From Paraphaeosphaeria minitans (taxonomy: Eukaryota; Ascomycota; Dothideomycetes; Pleosporales; Didymosphaeriaceae), in contig WJXW01000005.1 in NCBI GenBank assembly GCA_015832175.1, positions 1,426,001-1,490,000 on the forward strand: a stretch of 64,000 nucleotides of DNA, read 5' to 3'. The translations under genes were made by a program, and so were the position numbers. This document shows positions 35,099 to 45,726 of this stretch, in pieces (positions within the stretch are counted from its first letter, which is position 1; every line of letters starts with the position of its first letter). The notes beneath the pieces are model-generated. The model did no database searches, had not been told where the DNA came from, and saw only the letters and a program-made list of their open reading frames with translations.

Positions 35099-35711
35099 TG
35101 TCGTTGTCGTGATCGTGATCGTGGTCGTGATTGTGGTCGCTGGCGAGGGCAAGGGCGAGGGCGTGGTCGTCGCTGCCGTCGTTGTTGAAGCCAAAGTGGA
35201 AGTCGCTGAGGCGCCACTCCTCGTCGTGGTGCAGGTGCGTCCGGCGGGCGGGAGGCAAGGGCGACCCGGTCGAGGAGGGGGAGAGCTCGCAGCGTCCGAC
35301 CAAGATGGTTTGCTCCTCGCGAGAAAAGGCACTGCGCTGGACTTTTGGCGGCAGCGACAAGAAGAACGAGGCGTCGGCTTGCGCGACGTAATGGTCGTGC
35401 TTTAGGCGTTCGGCTCGTGCAAGTCGGCGGCGTGACGATCCTAGCGGAAGTATCGAGCGATGAATGGCGGTGGACCTCGAGCGGGACGGGGACACTTGAA
35501 ACGGGTGGTGCTGGTGCTGGTGATGGTGCGGGTGCTGGTGCTGGTGGTGCTGGTGCTCCCCTTGCTGCTCGTGCAGGGCGTGCTCCTCAGCAATGCGCAG
35601 CCGCTCGAGCGAGCTAAAGTACTTTCGTCTGCGGGCGGTATCGTCAGCATCGTGGCGCTCATCGTCCTCAGGTACCTGGGCCGTGGTGGGGTTGGAGATG
35701 AAGACGTTCAT
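34068..35711 (-). CDS. Conserved fungal protein with His-rich and His-Asp repeat tracts
   Basis: A single open frame of 547 residues; no name or domain is recognised. The N-terminus MNVFISNPTTAQVPEDDERH is followed by a His/Gln tract at about residues 53-69 and a long His-Asp/Asn-Asp alternation at about 192-216. The rest is Ser/Pro/Arg-rich and probably disordered, with many SxxR and RRRS sites suiting kinases. The C-terminal third looks conserved: RYQLPPISTDARNFSRDMQS, then SSVGLSFRYHRKHSSNFSSS, then LNREMTLRMTLTRPDLRADE and the basic tail GNLVSRLFKRSSKKGG. Metal binding by the His tracts is possible but untested. There is no signal peptide or membrane segment. A (CTT)n tract lies about 140 bases upstream of the ATG. 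Confidence 0.78.
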
Positions 35712-35847
35712 GCGCCCCTATCACAATCACATTTGCCCAGCAAATCACGGGTGCAGCAGCATCTCCAGAAGGCGCATGGCGGTACGCACCTCAATGGTTC
35801 CGGTAGCGACTCAAACTCGGCATACGAGCACGGAGGAAGGACCTTTG

Positions 35848-35884
35848 CCTTTTTCTTCTTCTTCTTCTTCTTCTTCTTCTTCAT
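35848..35884. repeat. (CTT)n microsatellite
   Basis: About ten CTT units in the upstream region of the His-Asp-repeat gene; on that gene's strand it is a GAA/AAG purine tract. Confidence 0.85.
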
Positions 35885-35974
35885 GGTGCCGGCGTGGGTA
35901 GCGAGGTAGATGGTGCGGGCAGGCGGCGTGACCTCGCGGTGGTGGTGTTCGCGGGCTCTCGGGTACATTAGAGT

Positions 35975-35987
35975 AGGTACCGTACCT
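35975..35987. repeat. Dispersed motif AGGTACCGTACCT, copy 3
   Basis: Exact copy about 265 bases upstream of the start codon of the His-Asp-repeat gene, followed by a short CTATG repeat. Confidence 0.8.
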
Positions 35988-36207
35988 ATGCTATGCTATG
36001 TGTATGAGGCTATGAGGGGTGAAAGTTGCACCTGCGCCCTAGTCCTGGTCCTGGTCCTGTTGGAAGGCAGAAGCGGTCGAGCGTTGTTGGTATGCGTGCG
36101 TCGATCTGGTTAAATCTCTCTCACGCAGGAGACGTCGGTGAGAGGCTGGACCGCAGGTCGGTCGTTGTATTGAACGGGATCCGCGCCTGGTGAAGGTGAC
36201 AGTCCGA

Positions 36208-36292
36208 GTATAAGAAGAAAAGAAGAGGAGGAAGAGGAGAAGGAGGAAGAAGAAGAAGAAGAAGAAGAAGAAGAAGAAAAAGAAGAAGATGA
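36208..36292. repeat. (GAA)n / GAGGAA purine tract
   Basis: About 85 bases of nearly pure purine on the plus strand, mostly GAA with GAG interruptions on the left. It can form triplex-type structures in principle; no function is shown. Confidence 0.85.
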
Positions 36293-36511
36293 TGATGGTG
36301 ACGAAGCAGCAAACATTGTCGAGCGCGCCGGTCGGTTGATGGGTAACGAATTCACCAAGGGAGCACGGCGCTGGCGGCTGCAGAGAGCATCCGAACCACA
36401 TATGCAGCCATCCACGACTACTGAACTACTGCGCCGCCATACATGGTGAGCTCTCCAGCGCCTCGTCTCCACCGGCGGTTCGTCAGTATCCGTGACTAGC
36501 TGTCTCCCACC

Positions 36512-36635
36512 CAAGCCATGACCATCTACCTAGCTGTCTCCAGGCCACCCACTCAAGCCGTGACCATGTACCTAGCTGTCTCCAGATATCAAGCCGCGAC
36601 CATGTGCCTAGCTGGCTCCAGATATCAAGCCGTGG
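36512..36635. repeat. 36-42-base tandem repeat (CCTAGCTGTCTCCAG core)
   Basis: Three consecutive units that begin CAAGCC, continue with GACCAT and CTAGCTG, and end with CTCCAG. The first is about 42 bases; the next two are 36 bases and differ at a few positions. Confidence 0.75.
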
Positions 36636-36994
36636 CTACCCAGTGCCCACTCAGACCGTCTATGTCGCCGTGCTTGGAGCATCCCTGGAGACGGGGACGC
36701 GCCCACCAAGTATCGCCACGAGGCCATTCGCGCATGCTGCGCATCTCTTCACCTCAGGTCGACTGGCGGGCCCAGGCGCACCTCACCAATGGCAGCGCGC
36801 CTCGTGGTTGCGCTCCAGTTTGCGCGCCCGCTCTGATCCCGCCCACTGTTTCAGCCGGGGGTGGTTGTTCAGGAACAATTACACGGTGCGCGGCCCACTT
36901 TGCCCACTTTGCCTACGGTACCTACGCCTCTCCACTGCCCTCCCCACCCCACGACACAGGCGCGTGATGGACGCCGGCATATCCATCCACATCC

Positions 36995-37045
36995 TCTCTC
37001 GCACGCCGGCGTCTCTCGCACGCCGGCGTCTCTCGCACGCCGTCG
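36995..37045. repeat. 17-base repeat CTCTCGCACGCCGGCGT, three copies
   Basis: Two exact units and a third ending with CCGTCG. It is GC-rich with the inverted core GCCGGC, which could form a small hairpin. Confidence 0.75.
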
Positions 37046-37576
37046 CCTCCAGAGCCCGTCCGCAACCCCAGAGCCACCGTCCGAGGTGTCGCGACCCCAG
37101 GCTCCCGCTGGGCTGGCCCTCGAGCCCCATCTGAGCGTGCCACGAGCTGCACAGAATATCGCTGCCCACACCGTGTAGCCTCGCCACCAGACGCCGTGCA
37201 AGTGTCTCGCAGCTGGACGAGGAGCTGAGCCGGGCCTCTAGCCGCGACAGGAAGCTGGAGCCTGCCAAACAACATTCGCGAGCATGCGGTGCCACGCTGC
37301 CGTAAAACAAATGGGTATCGAAATAGAATCCAACACTGTCCAGCCCTCGTGGCTTCACCATCGATACCTACCTACGTAGATTGCTGCTCAGAGCACTACA
37401 TCACCGGCAGTATATCCAGATACAAGACTAGGTAGCAACTGGCACCGCCCTGAGCGACGAATCCCTGCGGAACCTTGCCAAGCTGCCAAGCCCATATCCA
37501 CCAAAATAGCGCCAGATCCCACATGGCTGGCTCCCAACAACGAATTCGTGCAGACACGTTGGTTGTTGTCGTGCTT

Positions 37577-39824
37577 TCACACCCCGGCCTCCATCCCGCC
37601 AATGTCGTAGAAGTACTCATCGTCCAGTCCTTCGCGGTTGGGAAGGATCGGTTCCTCCATGCCCACATCCTCAAATCGCACGTTGAGCAGTCGAATCTTC
37701 AATCCGTAGCCGCCGATGAGGTTGACGAGTTTGTTGGTGTCGGCCGTAATTGGCTGCTGGTTGAGCAGCATCAACAAGCCGTCCAGCCACTCCGACGCCA
37801 ACGTGTGGTTCTGCGGATGCAGCTGAAGAAGCACCGACTCTTTCTGCGTGCCTTTTGAACCATCCGATTTCTGCCGTGCGTGGCTCGTACCAGGCAGGTA
37901 CCCGTGGATGGTGATCTTGGTGGATGTGTTCGCGTGCCCGGCGTCTTTCAGCGTGCTGTCAGACCATGATGTCGACGGGGCCGACGCCGACACGTTGCTG
38001 ACAACCGAAGACACGATGGAAAGATCGACTACAGATGCATGTCAGACACAGCGCGTACACTACTCCACAGATTGTGCCGAGCCTACTTTTGTCTTGCAAG
38101 GCATCCAGCCTTGGCTCTGCCGGTAGCCTCTCATCGAAGTCCGAAAAGTGCAGATGTCGCCGGTTGTGCGAGAGTCGAACGAATCGCCACAACGAGGGCA
38201 CGGTCCGGTTGAGGTTTTTGCTCGTGACCGGTCCTGCTTCTGTGCTGTAGTTCATCGTCTGAGGAAACCAGGCCCCCTGGAGCAGGCACCTAATACGCTG
38301 CTCTTTAACGAATTGAAGAGCTTCGTGACTAAGCTCGTCTCGAACTTGTCTGTGTATAGTTTAGCACAATGTACCCTCGATCCAGGAACGGACACAGACC
38401 GTAGGTGGTGGCCCCAAGCATCCTCATATGCGAGTTCAAGTAGCTCCATCTGAAGCTCCCTTAGCTGTTCAATGTCAAATTCGGCCAACTCCTCTTCGAC
38501 ATCCTTGATTTCTTTCGTGCGAGGCGCTTGCCCCACGACCTGTTCCGTCAAAATCCGCACCAACTCTTCGATCTTGTCAAAATCGTCCAATTGTGCTCCG
38601 GCAGCCTTCCAAAGTCGAATGAAGGCATTCAAGCCGCTTGTGTGCAGTCTCGACCAATGCAAGAGAAGAGGCTTGAAAGCCCTTTCAAAATTCGCTCGTG
38701 AGTCCAGCACCGTGTACCGGTTCGATTCCGATTCGTCAGATTTGTCGACTTCAAAGTGGTCGTATAAAATAGATGTGACGGCAAGACTCGCGCGAGCAAT
38801 TGGACAACGCTGTTCAAGTGGCACTGCTGGTTGCTCAAGCAACAGCTTCTGGAAGCCATCTTCGTTCTTGTAGACAAAATCGGTGAGGTCCATCAGGCCT
38901 AAGAATCCGCTGGAGTTGAACTCGAATGCTGGCGATTCGCTCTCGAATCCAAGCCGTCTCCATTTTGCAGGATTCTGTCTTTTGCTGCCTCTGGGGTCTG
39001 TTGCGTTCTGGTCAGGATTGCTTGCAACATGCAAGCCCCTCAGAGCTCTGCGGTGGTCTGCCTTTTCCAGATCCACCGTCTCCTCCCTCCACCTCCGCAA
39101 CAGGATCTTGGTAAGAGACTGGAAGTCCAGTAGCGGATGTGCGAGGTCTTGCACTGCCGAGCTCTGCATCAACCCGTACACACTCTTGATGACACCTAAT
39201 TCCTGCAACTGCTTGATAAACCGTGGCCATTCTGTATCCGCTTCATTCGCAATGGTGTCTCGCATGAGAGCATTTATGAGCTGGAGGGAATTTGCGCAAA
39301 GAGCGTGGTCGGCGGAGGTCATCTTCTCGACCAGGGAAGGCAGGAACTGCTTGTGCGATTCAATGATAGGCTTCAGACGCTGGAAGCCAGTGACGCTGGG
39401 CTGCGAGTTGCGGCGCGAGGGATTGCCGACGATGGCAGCGAGGACAGACATGGCACCGCGATTTACGTTGACGAGCGGCTGCGCGACTACGAGGCCAACA
39501 ATCTGTGCGCTGTTAGATCAAATGCGCCATACTCGCTCGCGCCTTCTCTGTACTGACCCTCCTGGTGAGGTCATCTGAGACGTGGTCCCACCCCTTGTCG
39601 AGTTCCAGCAGCCGCGACAAAGACGTGAGGCAATATGCGAGTGTGTTGCCGGTCGAATGCAGAGCCAGGAACCGCAGCTTGGGCAGGCCCCCTTCTTGTA
39701 TGAAGACATCGGCAAACGAGGGGTCGCCAATGGCATTCTGCAGCTTGAAGACTGCCAGCTTTCGCACCGACTCTTCATCACTTCCCAACCGCTCGACCAG
39801 CTCGGGAACGTTGGGGTCCTCCAT
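37577..39824 (-). CDS. ELMO/CED-12 family protein with PH domain
   Basis: The ELMO family partners DOCK-type exchange factors to activate Rac/Rho GTPases at membranes; the yeast counterpart Lmo1 works with Dck1. Exons on the minus strand, 39824-39558, 39502-38400, 38349-38087 and 38028-37577, give 694 residues. The N-terminal armadillo-like region begins MEDPNVPELVERLGSDEESV and contains RLKPIIESHKQFLPSLVEKM and CANSLQLINALMRD. The ELMO domain follows with GFLGLMDLTDFVYKNEDGFQ and EQRCPIARASLAVTSILYDH. The second splice changes frame and rebuilds HHLRQVRDELSHEALQFVKE, leading to a PH-like domain with WFPQTMNYSTE and LWRFVRLSHNRRHLHFSDFD. It ends in DEYFYDIGGMEAGV. Its DOCK partner is not in this window. 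Confidence 0.9.
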
Positions 39825-40362
39825 GGCAGCAACGGCGTGGTGCTATTTCCCCTGAAGTGAACGAGAGTAATGGTGGTAGACTTGTCGCGCAATTGCACTC
39901 CTGGCTATCACTGAAGAAGCAGCCAATGCGCCTTCCCGAGCCCAGCCAGAAAAACCCCCCCAAAAGGCGTAGAAATGTGTATGTTTCCACAAGACTGTTT
40001 GGTGGGTTGCGCTTCGATTGCGGAGCAGCGCCGCGGCGGCACTTGGCGACAGCCCCGTCCAGCTTGGGACGCTTGTGAACCCTGCATCTGCTAGGCTGCA
40101 TCGAGTTAGACACTGGCAGATCAAGGTCCATGTCCCTCCCGCCAGGACGACAACAACACTTCTCCACCTCACTCCAAACACCACCTGGCTACGCACATCG
40201 CTCCTTCCTACGTTCCGCTGCGTCATCTGTGCCTCTAGCTTTATGCACGTCTGAGCGTTCCTGTGTGGCTATCCACGCGAGCCCCGAGCGCTCGCTCCTC
40301 GTCCACCGCATTCTCGCCGTTGCAGCGTCGCTCGCCTCCACGTTGCCGTCGTATTCCCCGCC
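39825..40362. promoter_or_regulatory. Divergent intergenic region between the ELMO gene and the Cys-rich protein gene
   Basis: About 540 bases between two start codons on opposite strands, so it contains both promoters. There is a short poly-C tract at 39954-39961 and pyrimidine-rich leader sequence before 40363. No specific regulator site was recognised. Confidence 0.45.
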
Positions 40363-41040
40363 ATGGTCTACATTACACCCGGCTTGTTCGGACACGACCA
40401 TACACATATCCACACTATCTTGTCGTCGTCGACCCACGCCCACATACACAATCACATGGTCGATTCGCAGACTGCACCAGGCCTGGGCAAGAGGAAGAGG
40501 CGGCCGGAGGACGACAAGGATATGCCGAGTCACAAACATGTCTCCATGTCTTCTGCAGACGTTGACAGATTCAGTTCCGGCATCTCACGGACGTCACCTA
40601 CAAGCGAAGGCCATATTCGGTTGTACACCCACAACCCCGCGTCTCACGAAGCGACCGTGCAGCGCACATTCTCAAGATCACCAAAGTTTGCAAGCTCGGA
40701 ACGCCGGCCTATCAAGCAAACGAAGCGTCTGCTTGTCAAGACGCCATCGCACCTCATGGGCACCGAACCCGATCTTGTGCCAAGCTCACCGCCCGTACAG
40801 AGAGTGGACTCGCACACCAAATTAATCCTCAGCCCTTGCCATGTCTGCAGCACTGCACCAAAACGAAAACGAGACCTAGAGGGCTACATGGACTGCCAGC
40901 GATGTACGGAACGAACCTGTTACATATGTGCGAGGGAATGTCTGGGGTGTCAAAAGGCCATTTGCAAAGAGTGCATCGTCGAAATCGGACAAGATGGGGA
41001 GCCTTGGTGTTTGGAATGCTACCAGCACATCAACACTTAG
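40363..41040 (+). CDS. Cys-rich zinc-binding-type protein of unknown function
   Basis: A single open frame of 225 residues. The N-terminus is unusually His-rich (GHDHTHIHTILSSSTHAHIH). A basic patch GKRKRRPEDDK suggests nuclear localisation. The C-terminal 60 residues hold twelve cysteines arranged mostly as C-x2-C pairs, CHVC, CQRC, CYIC, CLGC, CKEC and CLEC, which could bind two or more zinc ions in a RING-like or treble-clef fold; it does not match a standard RING or PHD spacing that I can name. The middle is Ser/Pro-rich with many SP sites. The start at 40363 puts the His-rich stretch in the protein; no other in-frame ATG upstream gives a better model. Confidence 0.75.
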   Translation: MVYITPGLFGHDHTHIHTILSSSTHAHIHNHMVDSQTAPGLGKRKRRPEDDKDMPSHKHVSMSSADVDRFSSGISRTSPTSEGHIRLYTHNPASHEATVQRTFSRSPKFASSERRPIKQTKRLLVKTPSHLMGTEPDLVPSSPPVQRVDSHTKLILSPCHVCSTAPKRKRDLEGYMDCQRCTERTCYICARECLGCQKAICKECIVEIGQDGEPWCLECYQHINT

Positions 41041-41847
41041 AGAAACGTCTGAAAGGCGATAAGAGGGATCGCCTGGGCATGAGAAGAGTCTGTAATATGG
41101 GAATGTTGGAAATGAGAGTAATATTGGACGAGAGAAGGGAATGATACCATGTCTTGGGTGTTAGCAAGGAGCTGGGGTATCCTGGGTTTGTTTTAGCATT
41201 GGCATCTCATCATATGTAATTTTCGAACAACTTCACAAAGCGAGCATGTGCACGAACAATGGAACGAGGCGTGCAAGATAGCTGACTCTAGCAGAGGCTT
41301 GTTACGAGGAAGGAAGGAAGGAAGGAAGGAAGGAAGGAAGGAAGGAAAGGGGCTCCCATGGAGCAATTTGTGCATAAACCATTATCACGATAATCTGCGC
41401 GACATATCTGTTGCCATGGTGGCCATGTTGAGTTTGGTTTCTTACAATTTTAGCAAGCTCAACCCGAGTGACAACAGGAGCTCCGAAATAAGCTAGCATA
41501 CAGCTACAACACTCATTGATAGGACCACAACAGCGTGGCTTGGCACACAGCAACACAAGGTAACGTTCTCATGACAAGGCGTTGCGTAAAGTATGGTGTC
41601 GGCGCTCTTTGAGGGTTGAATGAAGTAATTGTTCGGGGGATTGACTTGCGGCTAATCAAATGAGTCGAGTCTGAGAGGCACGACGGACTCTGTGGGTCAC
41701 TGCTTTACTTCGCGTTGAATGCAGCATCAACAAGGCAAACGCCCGTGCCTTCGAAGCTCAGCAGCCTTGTCATGAAGTTCAATCACCTGGGCGTGCTTGC
41801 TACAAGCTGACCTTCGACTCGACAGAAACCGCCCCCTCATCAACGCA
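41041..41847. other. Intergenic, no gene seen; contains an (AAGG)n tract
   Basis: The 3' flank of the Cys-rich gene and the promoter of the secreted-protein gene. Only the AAGG microsatellite stands out. Confidence 0.45.
41309..41347. repeat. (AAGG)n microsatellite
   Basis: About nine uninterrupted AAGG units on the plus strand. Confidence 0.9.
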
Positions 41848-43088
41848 ATGTCGATTCTCACGCTTCTCGTGATTGCCGTTGCACTCTTCAGCGCCATATT
41901 GGGCGGGCCGATTGCCGCTTCCCCGACCGGTATCACACGCCGCTGGGACAGATTTGCCACTGTGAACGATCAAATATGGTCCAAAGCAGTCTGTAAGGGC
42001 GGCGAGTTTGTCGAAGCCTTCGCCGGTAGCGACGGGGTAGCTGCCAAGATCTTCAAACCCGCAGCGAATCCACCTACCATGCGGAATGAATGGCAGGGCG
42101 ATCTCAAAGGTATATTCCCAACAATCACCATGTGAAGATCTACTAACACCTCGCAATAGATGATTTGTCCAAGTGGGGGTGGGAAGAGACCGATCCACAT
42201 GCTGAGTATTTTTGCAACTTCGAGACATTCTGGCAGTACAACACGCCCTACAACGCGCTGGGTTTGAACAAAAAGCCCAAGCTCTTAGGGTTCCCCAAGC
42301 AGACCAGCCCAGATGGTGGGGACAATATCTGTTACGAGCTCTGGCATGGTGACAAAGAATTGAATGATGACCACGAGAAATGCTTTGTGGACCAAGAATA
42401 CAAAGTCAACGATCAGGAGTACTCGGTGAGCCTGTGCTACTTCCACTGCTAATCTCGAAAGCTAATACGATCTGAATTGACAGAAGACGGGCGCCTACCA
42501 CAAAGTGGCCACCAATCACGTCGGTGGTGGTATGTCGGCTTCGTATGTCCATGTTCACCCTCAAGCTGACATGGCCCGATAGTTATCACCGCACAAACTC
42601 GTCTGAGCCCCGCCCATGCCGCAGAGAACAATTGGGGCTATAAACCACATGGAACCGAGCTCCCTTCACTGCGCACTTCTGCGGACCTCCTCTGGGGATT
42701 GTGGTACCGTGACAATCCCAATTTGAAGAACATTCGCTATTTTTGGGCCCAGAATGTGCAAAACATCGAAACTTCAAGGATCGTCGCTTCAGTTCTGAAT
42801 ATGTGGGGAAAAGAACTCACCGGCTGGCCAGGCGCGACATTCGATATGAACAGCGACGAGGGGATGGCATTGCTCGGATCGCCCAATGCGATATCCTTTG
42901 GGTATCTCCTGGTCAGCCACAAGAAAGAGCTGGGAAATGAAAAGATTACCAAAGCTCAGGTATTCTTCGGAAACGGGAACTCGAAGAGTCCGCTGGATAA
43001 GAGGCATCCTGATCTGCTGTTCTATGTGGAGGATGTGCCTGAGGAGGATGGGAAAGGCACTGGAGGACAACAGGGCGATCAACCCTAG
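41848..43088 (+). CDS. Secreted fungal protein of unknown function
   Basis: Four exons, 41848-42109, 42160-42425, 42484-42529 and 42583-43088, give 359 residues. The splices rebuild GDLKDDLSKWGW, DQEYSKTGAYHK and HVGGVITAQTRL. The start MSILTLLVIAVALFSAILGG is a clear signal peptide, probably cleaved near IAASPTG, so the mature protein should be secreted or vacuolar. The mature part is Trp- and Asn-rich with a few cysteines (KAVCKGGEF, EYFCNFETFW, NICYELWHGD, HEKCFVDQEY) that could form two disulphides, and carries RIVASVLNMWGKELTGWPGA and SFGYLLVSHKKELGN. I recognise no catalytic motif. The tail EEDGKGTGGQQGDQP is low-complexity. An effector or surface role would be speculation. Confidence 0.8.
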
Positions 43089-43703
43089 ACAATGATTGTC
43101 TTAGCGGAAGATTTCAGTCGGAATGCGCATGAAGAACGGTGGTGCACGGATATAGATTGCAGTTTTCGGGACTAGCGATTGCACGTAGGTCTACGTCTTA
43201 ACGGGCAACACGATCATGCATCTAGATCATCTCACAACCCCTCCCATTTTGCTACATATCCCACGAATGTTTTTGTGGAACTCCCTCCATTGATCCACTC
43301 ATCGGCTCTGAAGGAATCGAACATACCTGTAATACCCATGTGCTGCTACTTCCCACTCAGAACAGAATACAAATTACTCTCCCAACTTCTTGAGAAACGG
43401 CATACCCGCCGCGATTTTGTCCTCCAACTCGTTTTCCGTTGTATCGTCGACCGCAGATCCGGCCATAGGCTGGTTGTCCCGAATACTGACCAGAAGAGCA
43501 CCGATGATCCCCGTTTGGAGTCCAACCCGAATTGGTGCAGTAAAGTGCACGTGCAGTGACGTCACATGATGCGACGGATACGCTTCCCGTTGCGGTGCTA
43601 GCTCCATCAACAAAGGCTTCGTATCTTGATGGAGTCGTAGATAATGTCTGCTTGAGATGTCTGCGAGGTTGTTTGCACAACCGCCCTACTTGTATAGCTC
43701 CTG
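43089..43703. other. Intergenic with a possible small minus-strand gene
   Basis: A minus-strand frame at 43374-43613 (79 codons) ends RDNQPMAGSAVDDTTENELE then DKIAAGMPFLKKLGE and contains a hydrophobic stretch VGLQTGIIGALLVSI, as in a small single-pass protein. It has no convincing upstream exon or conserved motif that I can name, so it stays a candidate only. The rest is unremarkable. Confidence 0.3.
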
Positions 43704-45294
43704 ATGGCGGCTTCTATCGAGATGTCCGCCGTAGAGAGCCCGGAGTGTGTACTGAGCCCCGCTGGCCTCAAACGTATGTCGTCCTGCGTGCCTTTCCCGC
43801 GTCCGCCTAGGTATCGCAACTCGCCTTCGCATCTCCGCCGGTCGCGAGATCCGCTAGAAGTGAAACTAGAGCTTGAGCGCCTCTAAAATACATGCCGTTT
43901 CTCTTCAGTCTGGCGCTTCAGTCTGGCGTGCAGAAGAGTCGCTAATACGTTACGGTACACAGATCGAAGGGATTCGACCGTTCTTAATCCGAGATCCTAT
44001 CTAACGGAAGATCTCTGGAAGCAAGCACCGGTTTTGACTGGGACGACTCGTTTTGAACCACGAGAGGATGCGCGCAACATTCTTGTAACGGGTGGTGCAG
44101 GCTTCATGTGCGACATGACATGCGCGTAGAGTAGAGCCGCGACTGACAGACTGACAGCTTCACAGCGCGTGTTGGTTCGTCCGACACTTGACTCTGACGT
44201 ATCCCGACCACTACAGCATTGTCTCATTTGACAAGCTCGACTACTGCGCAACGCTGAACAACACGCGCATCCTTGATGGCCGCGGCAACTTCAAGTTTGA
44301 GCAAGGCGACATCACATCTCCCGCCGATGTAAAAAGGGTCCTGCGCAAGCACCACATCGACACGATATTCCATTTCGCAGCCCAATCGCACGTTGATCTT
44401 AGCTTCGGAAACTCGTACCAGTTTACGAACACGAATGTATACGGGACGCACGTCTTGCTCGAAAGAGCGCGAGAACATGGCATCTCACGCTTCGTACATA
44501 TCTCAACAGATGAGGTGTATGGGGATGTACCGATAGGTGCCGCAGACCTTAGCGAAACGAGCATTCTAGCTCCGACAAATCCATATTCAGCAAGCAAGGC
44601 GGCGGCGGAAATGATGGTCAGCGCATACCGGAAGAGCTTCAAGCTGCCTTTGATCACCGTGCGGTCCAACAACGTATATGGACCCCATCAGTTCCCGGAG
44701 AGTGCGTTTGCATCGTGCATACTCTTCGCTTCTTGCTGACCAGCCATAGAGATCATACCCAAATTTATCATGCTTTTACAGCGGAGAAGGAAACTTCTAG
44801 TCCACGGCGATGGGTCACCAACGCGCCGCTATCTTTATGCCGGTGATATCGTCGATGCATTGGATACCATCTTTCACAAAGGCGACATAGGCCAAATATA
44901 TAACATTGCGACTACAGATGAGATCTCTAACACGGACATCTGCCACAGGCTGTTAAGACTCTTCGGTCTTGCTCATGAAGCACCAGCAGATCTTGAAAAG
45001 TCAGTGCAGTACACGGAAGATCGACCTTTCAACGACCAAAGGTATGCGACGGACGGAGCGAAGCTTGCTGCTCTGGGTTGGCAGCCAAAGACCAGCTTTG
45101 ATGATGGTTTGAGGCGGACGGTGGAGTGGTATTGCAAATTCGGTGAGGTATGGTGGGGTGACATCAGCCGCGTGCTTACGTCCTTTCCGGTGGTGGAGGG
45201 CACGGAAATTTGGACCAAGGAGGAGCATGAAGCGTTGCCATCCGAGGACGGGGCTCTACTTGATGATGACAGTGTGGCTGATGGAACGATATGA
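43704..45294 (+). CDS. Nucleotide-sugar 4,6-dehydratase (dTDP/UDP-glucose type, extended SDR)
   Basis: Likely converts UDP-glucose to UDP-4-keto-6-deoxyglucose, the first step to rhamnose-type sugars; in fungi the UDP form is the more probable substrate. Firm exons end at 44107 and run 44166-44701 and 44750-45294. The splices rebuild NILVTGGAGFIACWFVRHLT and HQFPEKIIPKFIM. Motifs are the NAD-binding TGGAGFI, FHFAAQSHVDLSFGN, the catalytic HISTDEVYGDV and NPYSASKAAAEMMV (YxxxK), and PTRRYLYAGDIVDALD. The 5' end is unsure. No ATG lies in the exon ending at 44107, and the best partner is an ATG at 43704 spliced at GTATGT (43774) to an acceptor at 43962 (or 43908). That intron would be 135-190 bases, longer than usual here. 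The product would be about 430 residues. Confidence 0.82.
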
Positions 45295-45726
45295 ACGAGA
45301 ACCCTTCACGGCCCTTCTAAAAGGCGAAGGAAGAATCCCGCAAATGAATGAAGCCCAGGGAGGATTTGAGGCGTCTTACCGATTGTTGTAGCATTGCGTG
45401 GTCATCAAAGAATGAGTTATTCTTCACGTGTTCATGCTATGGTGTGAAAGAGTTGATTTTGGGCAGCATAAAGAGCGGCGGGTAGTTGCTCAATAGAAGG
45501 CTCGACGAAGCGAAACTCGAGTTAATCTTTGCAGCCGTAGCAGAGCCTTGAATCCAGTTGAAAGTCGTAGACTATATAGAACGCGGTCGATAAATGCTGT
45601 GTTTGCTGATCGTGAGTTCGGTAAGAGTTTACCTAGGTATGCTCGGCCCGGGCGGTTAGCACGTGAAATCACCTACGCCACCCGTTGTCCACCTCCAACA
45701 CAGTACACAACAATCCAACCATCATC
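45295..45726. other. Intergenic; promoter of the crotonase gene
   Basis: The 3' flank of the dehydratase gene and the upstream region of the enoyl-CoA hydratase/isomerase gene. TACCTAGGTATG at 45630-45642 resembles the dispersed TAGGTA words. No gene is seen. Confidence 0.4.

Larger units (their letters stand above)
35712..37576. other. Intergenic, rich in simple and tandem repeats; no gene seen
   Basis: Besides the four arrays listed separately, it carries the third exact copy of AGGTACCGTACCT. Open frames are driven by the repeats (poly-Lys, poly-Ser) or overlap each other on opposite strands. The promoter of the His-Asp protein lies at its left end, and its right end is the 3' flank of the ELMO gene. 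Confidence 0.45.

Noticed and set aside
34371..35405. 344-codon plus-strand frame with a long Val run
   Set aside because: It is the antisense of the His-Asp protein gene; the Val run mirrors the hexamer repeat and no domain is present.
35708..35968. Minus-strand frame with a poly-Lys run upstream of the His-Asp protein
   Set aside because: The poly-Lys is the (CTT)n microsatellite; the frame is not joined to the downstream gene by plausible splice sites.
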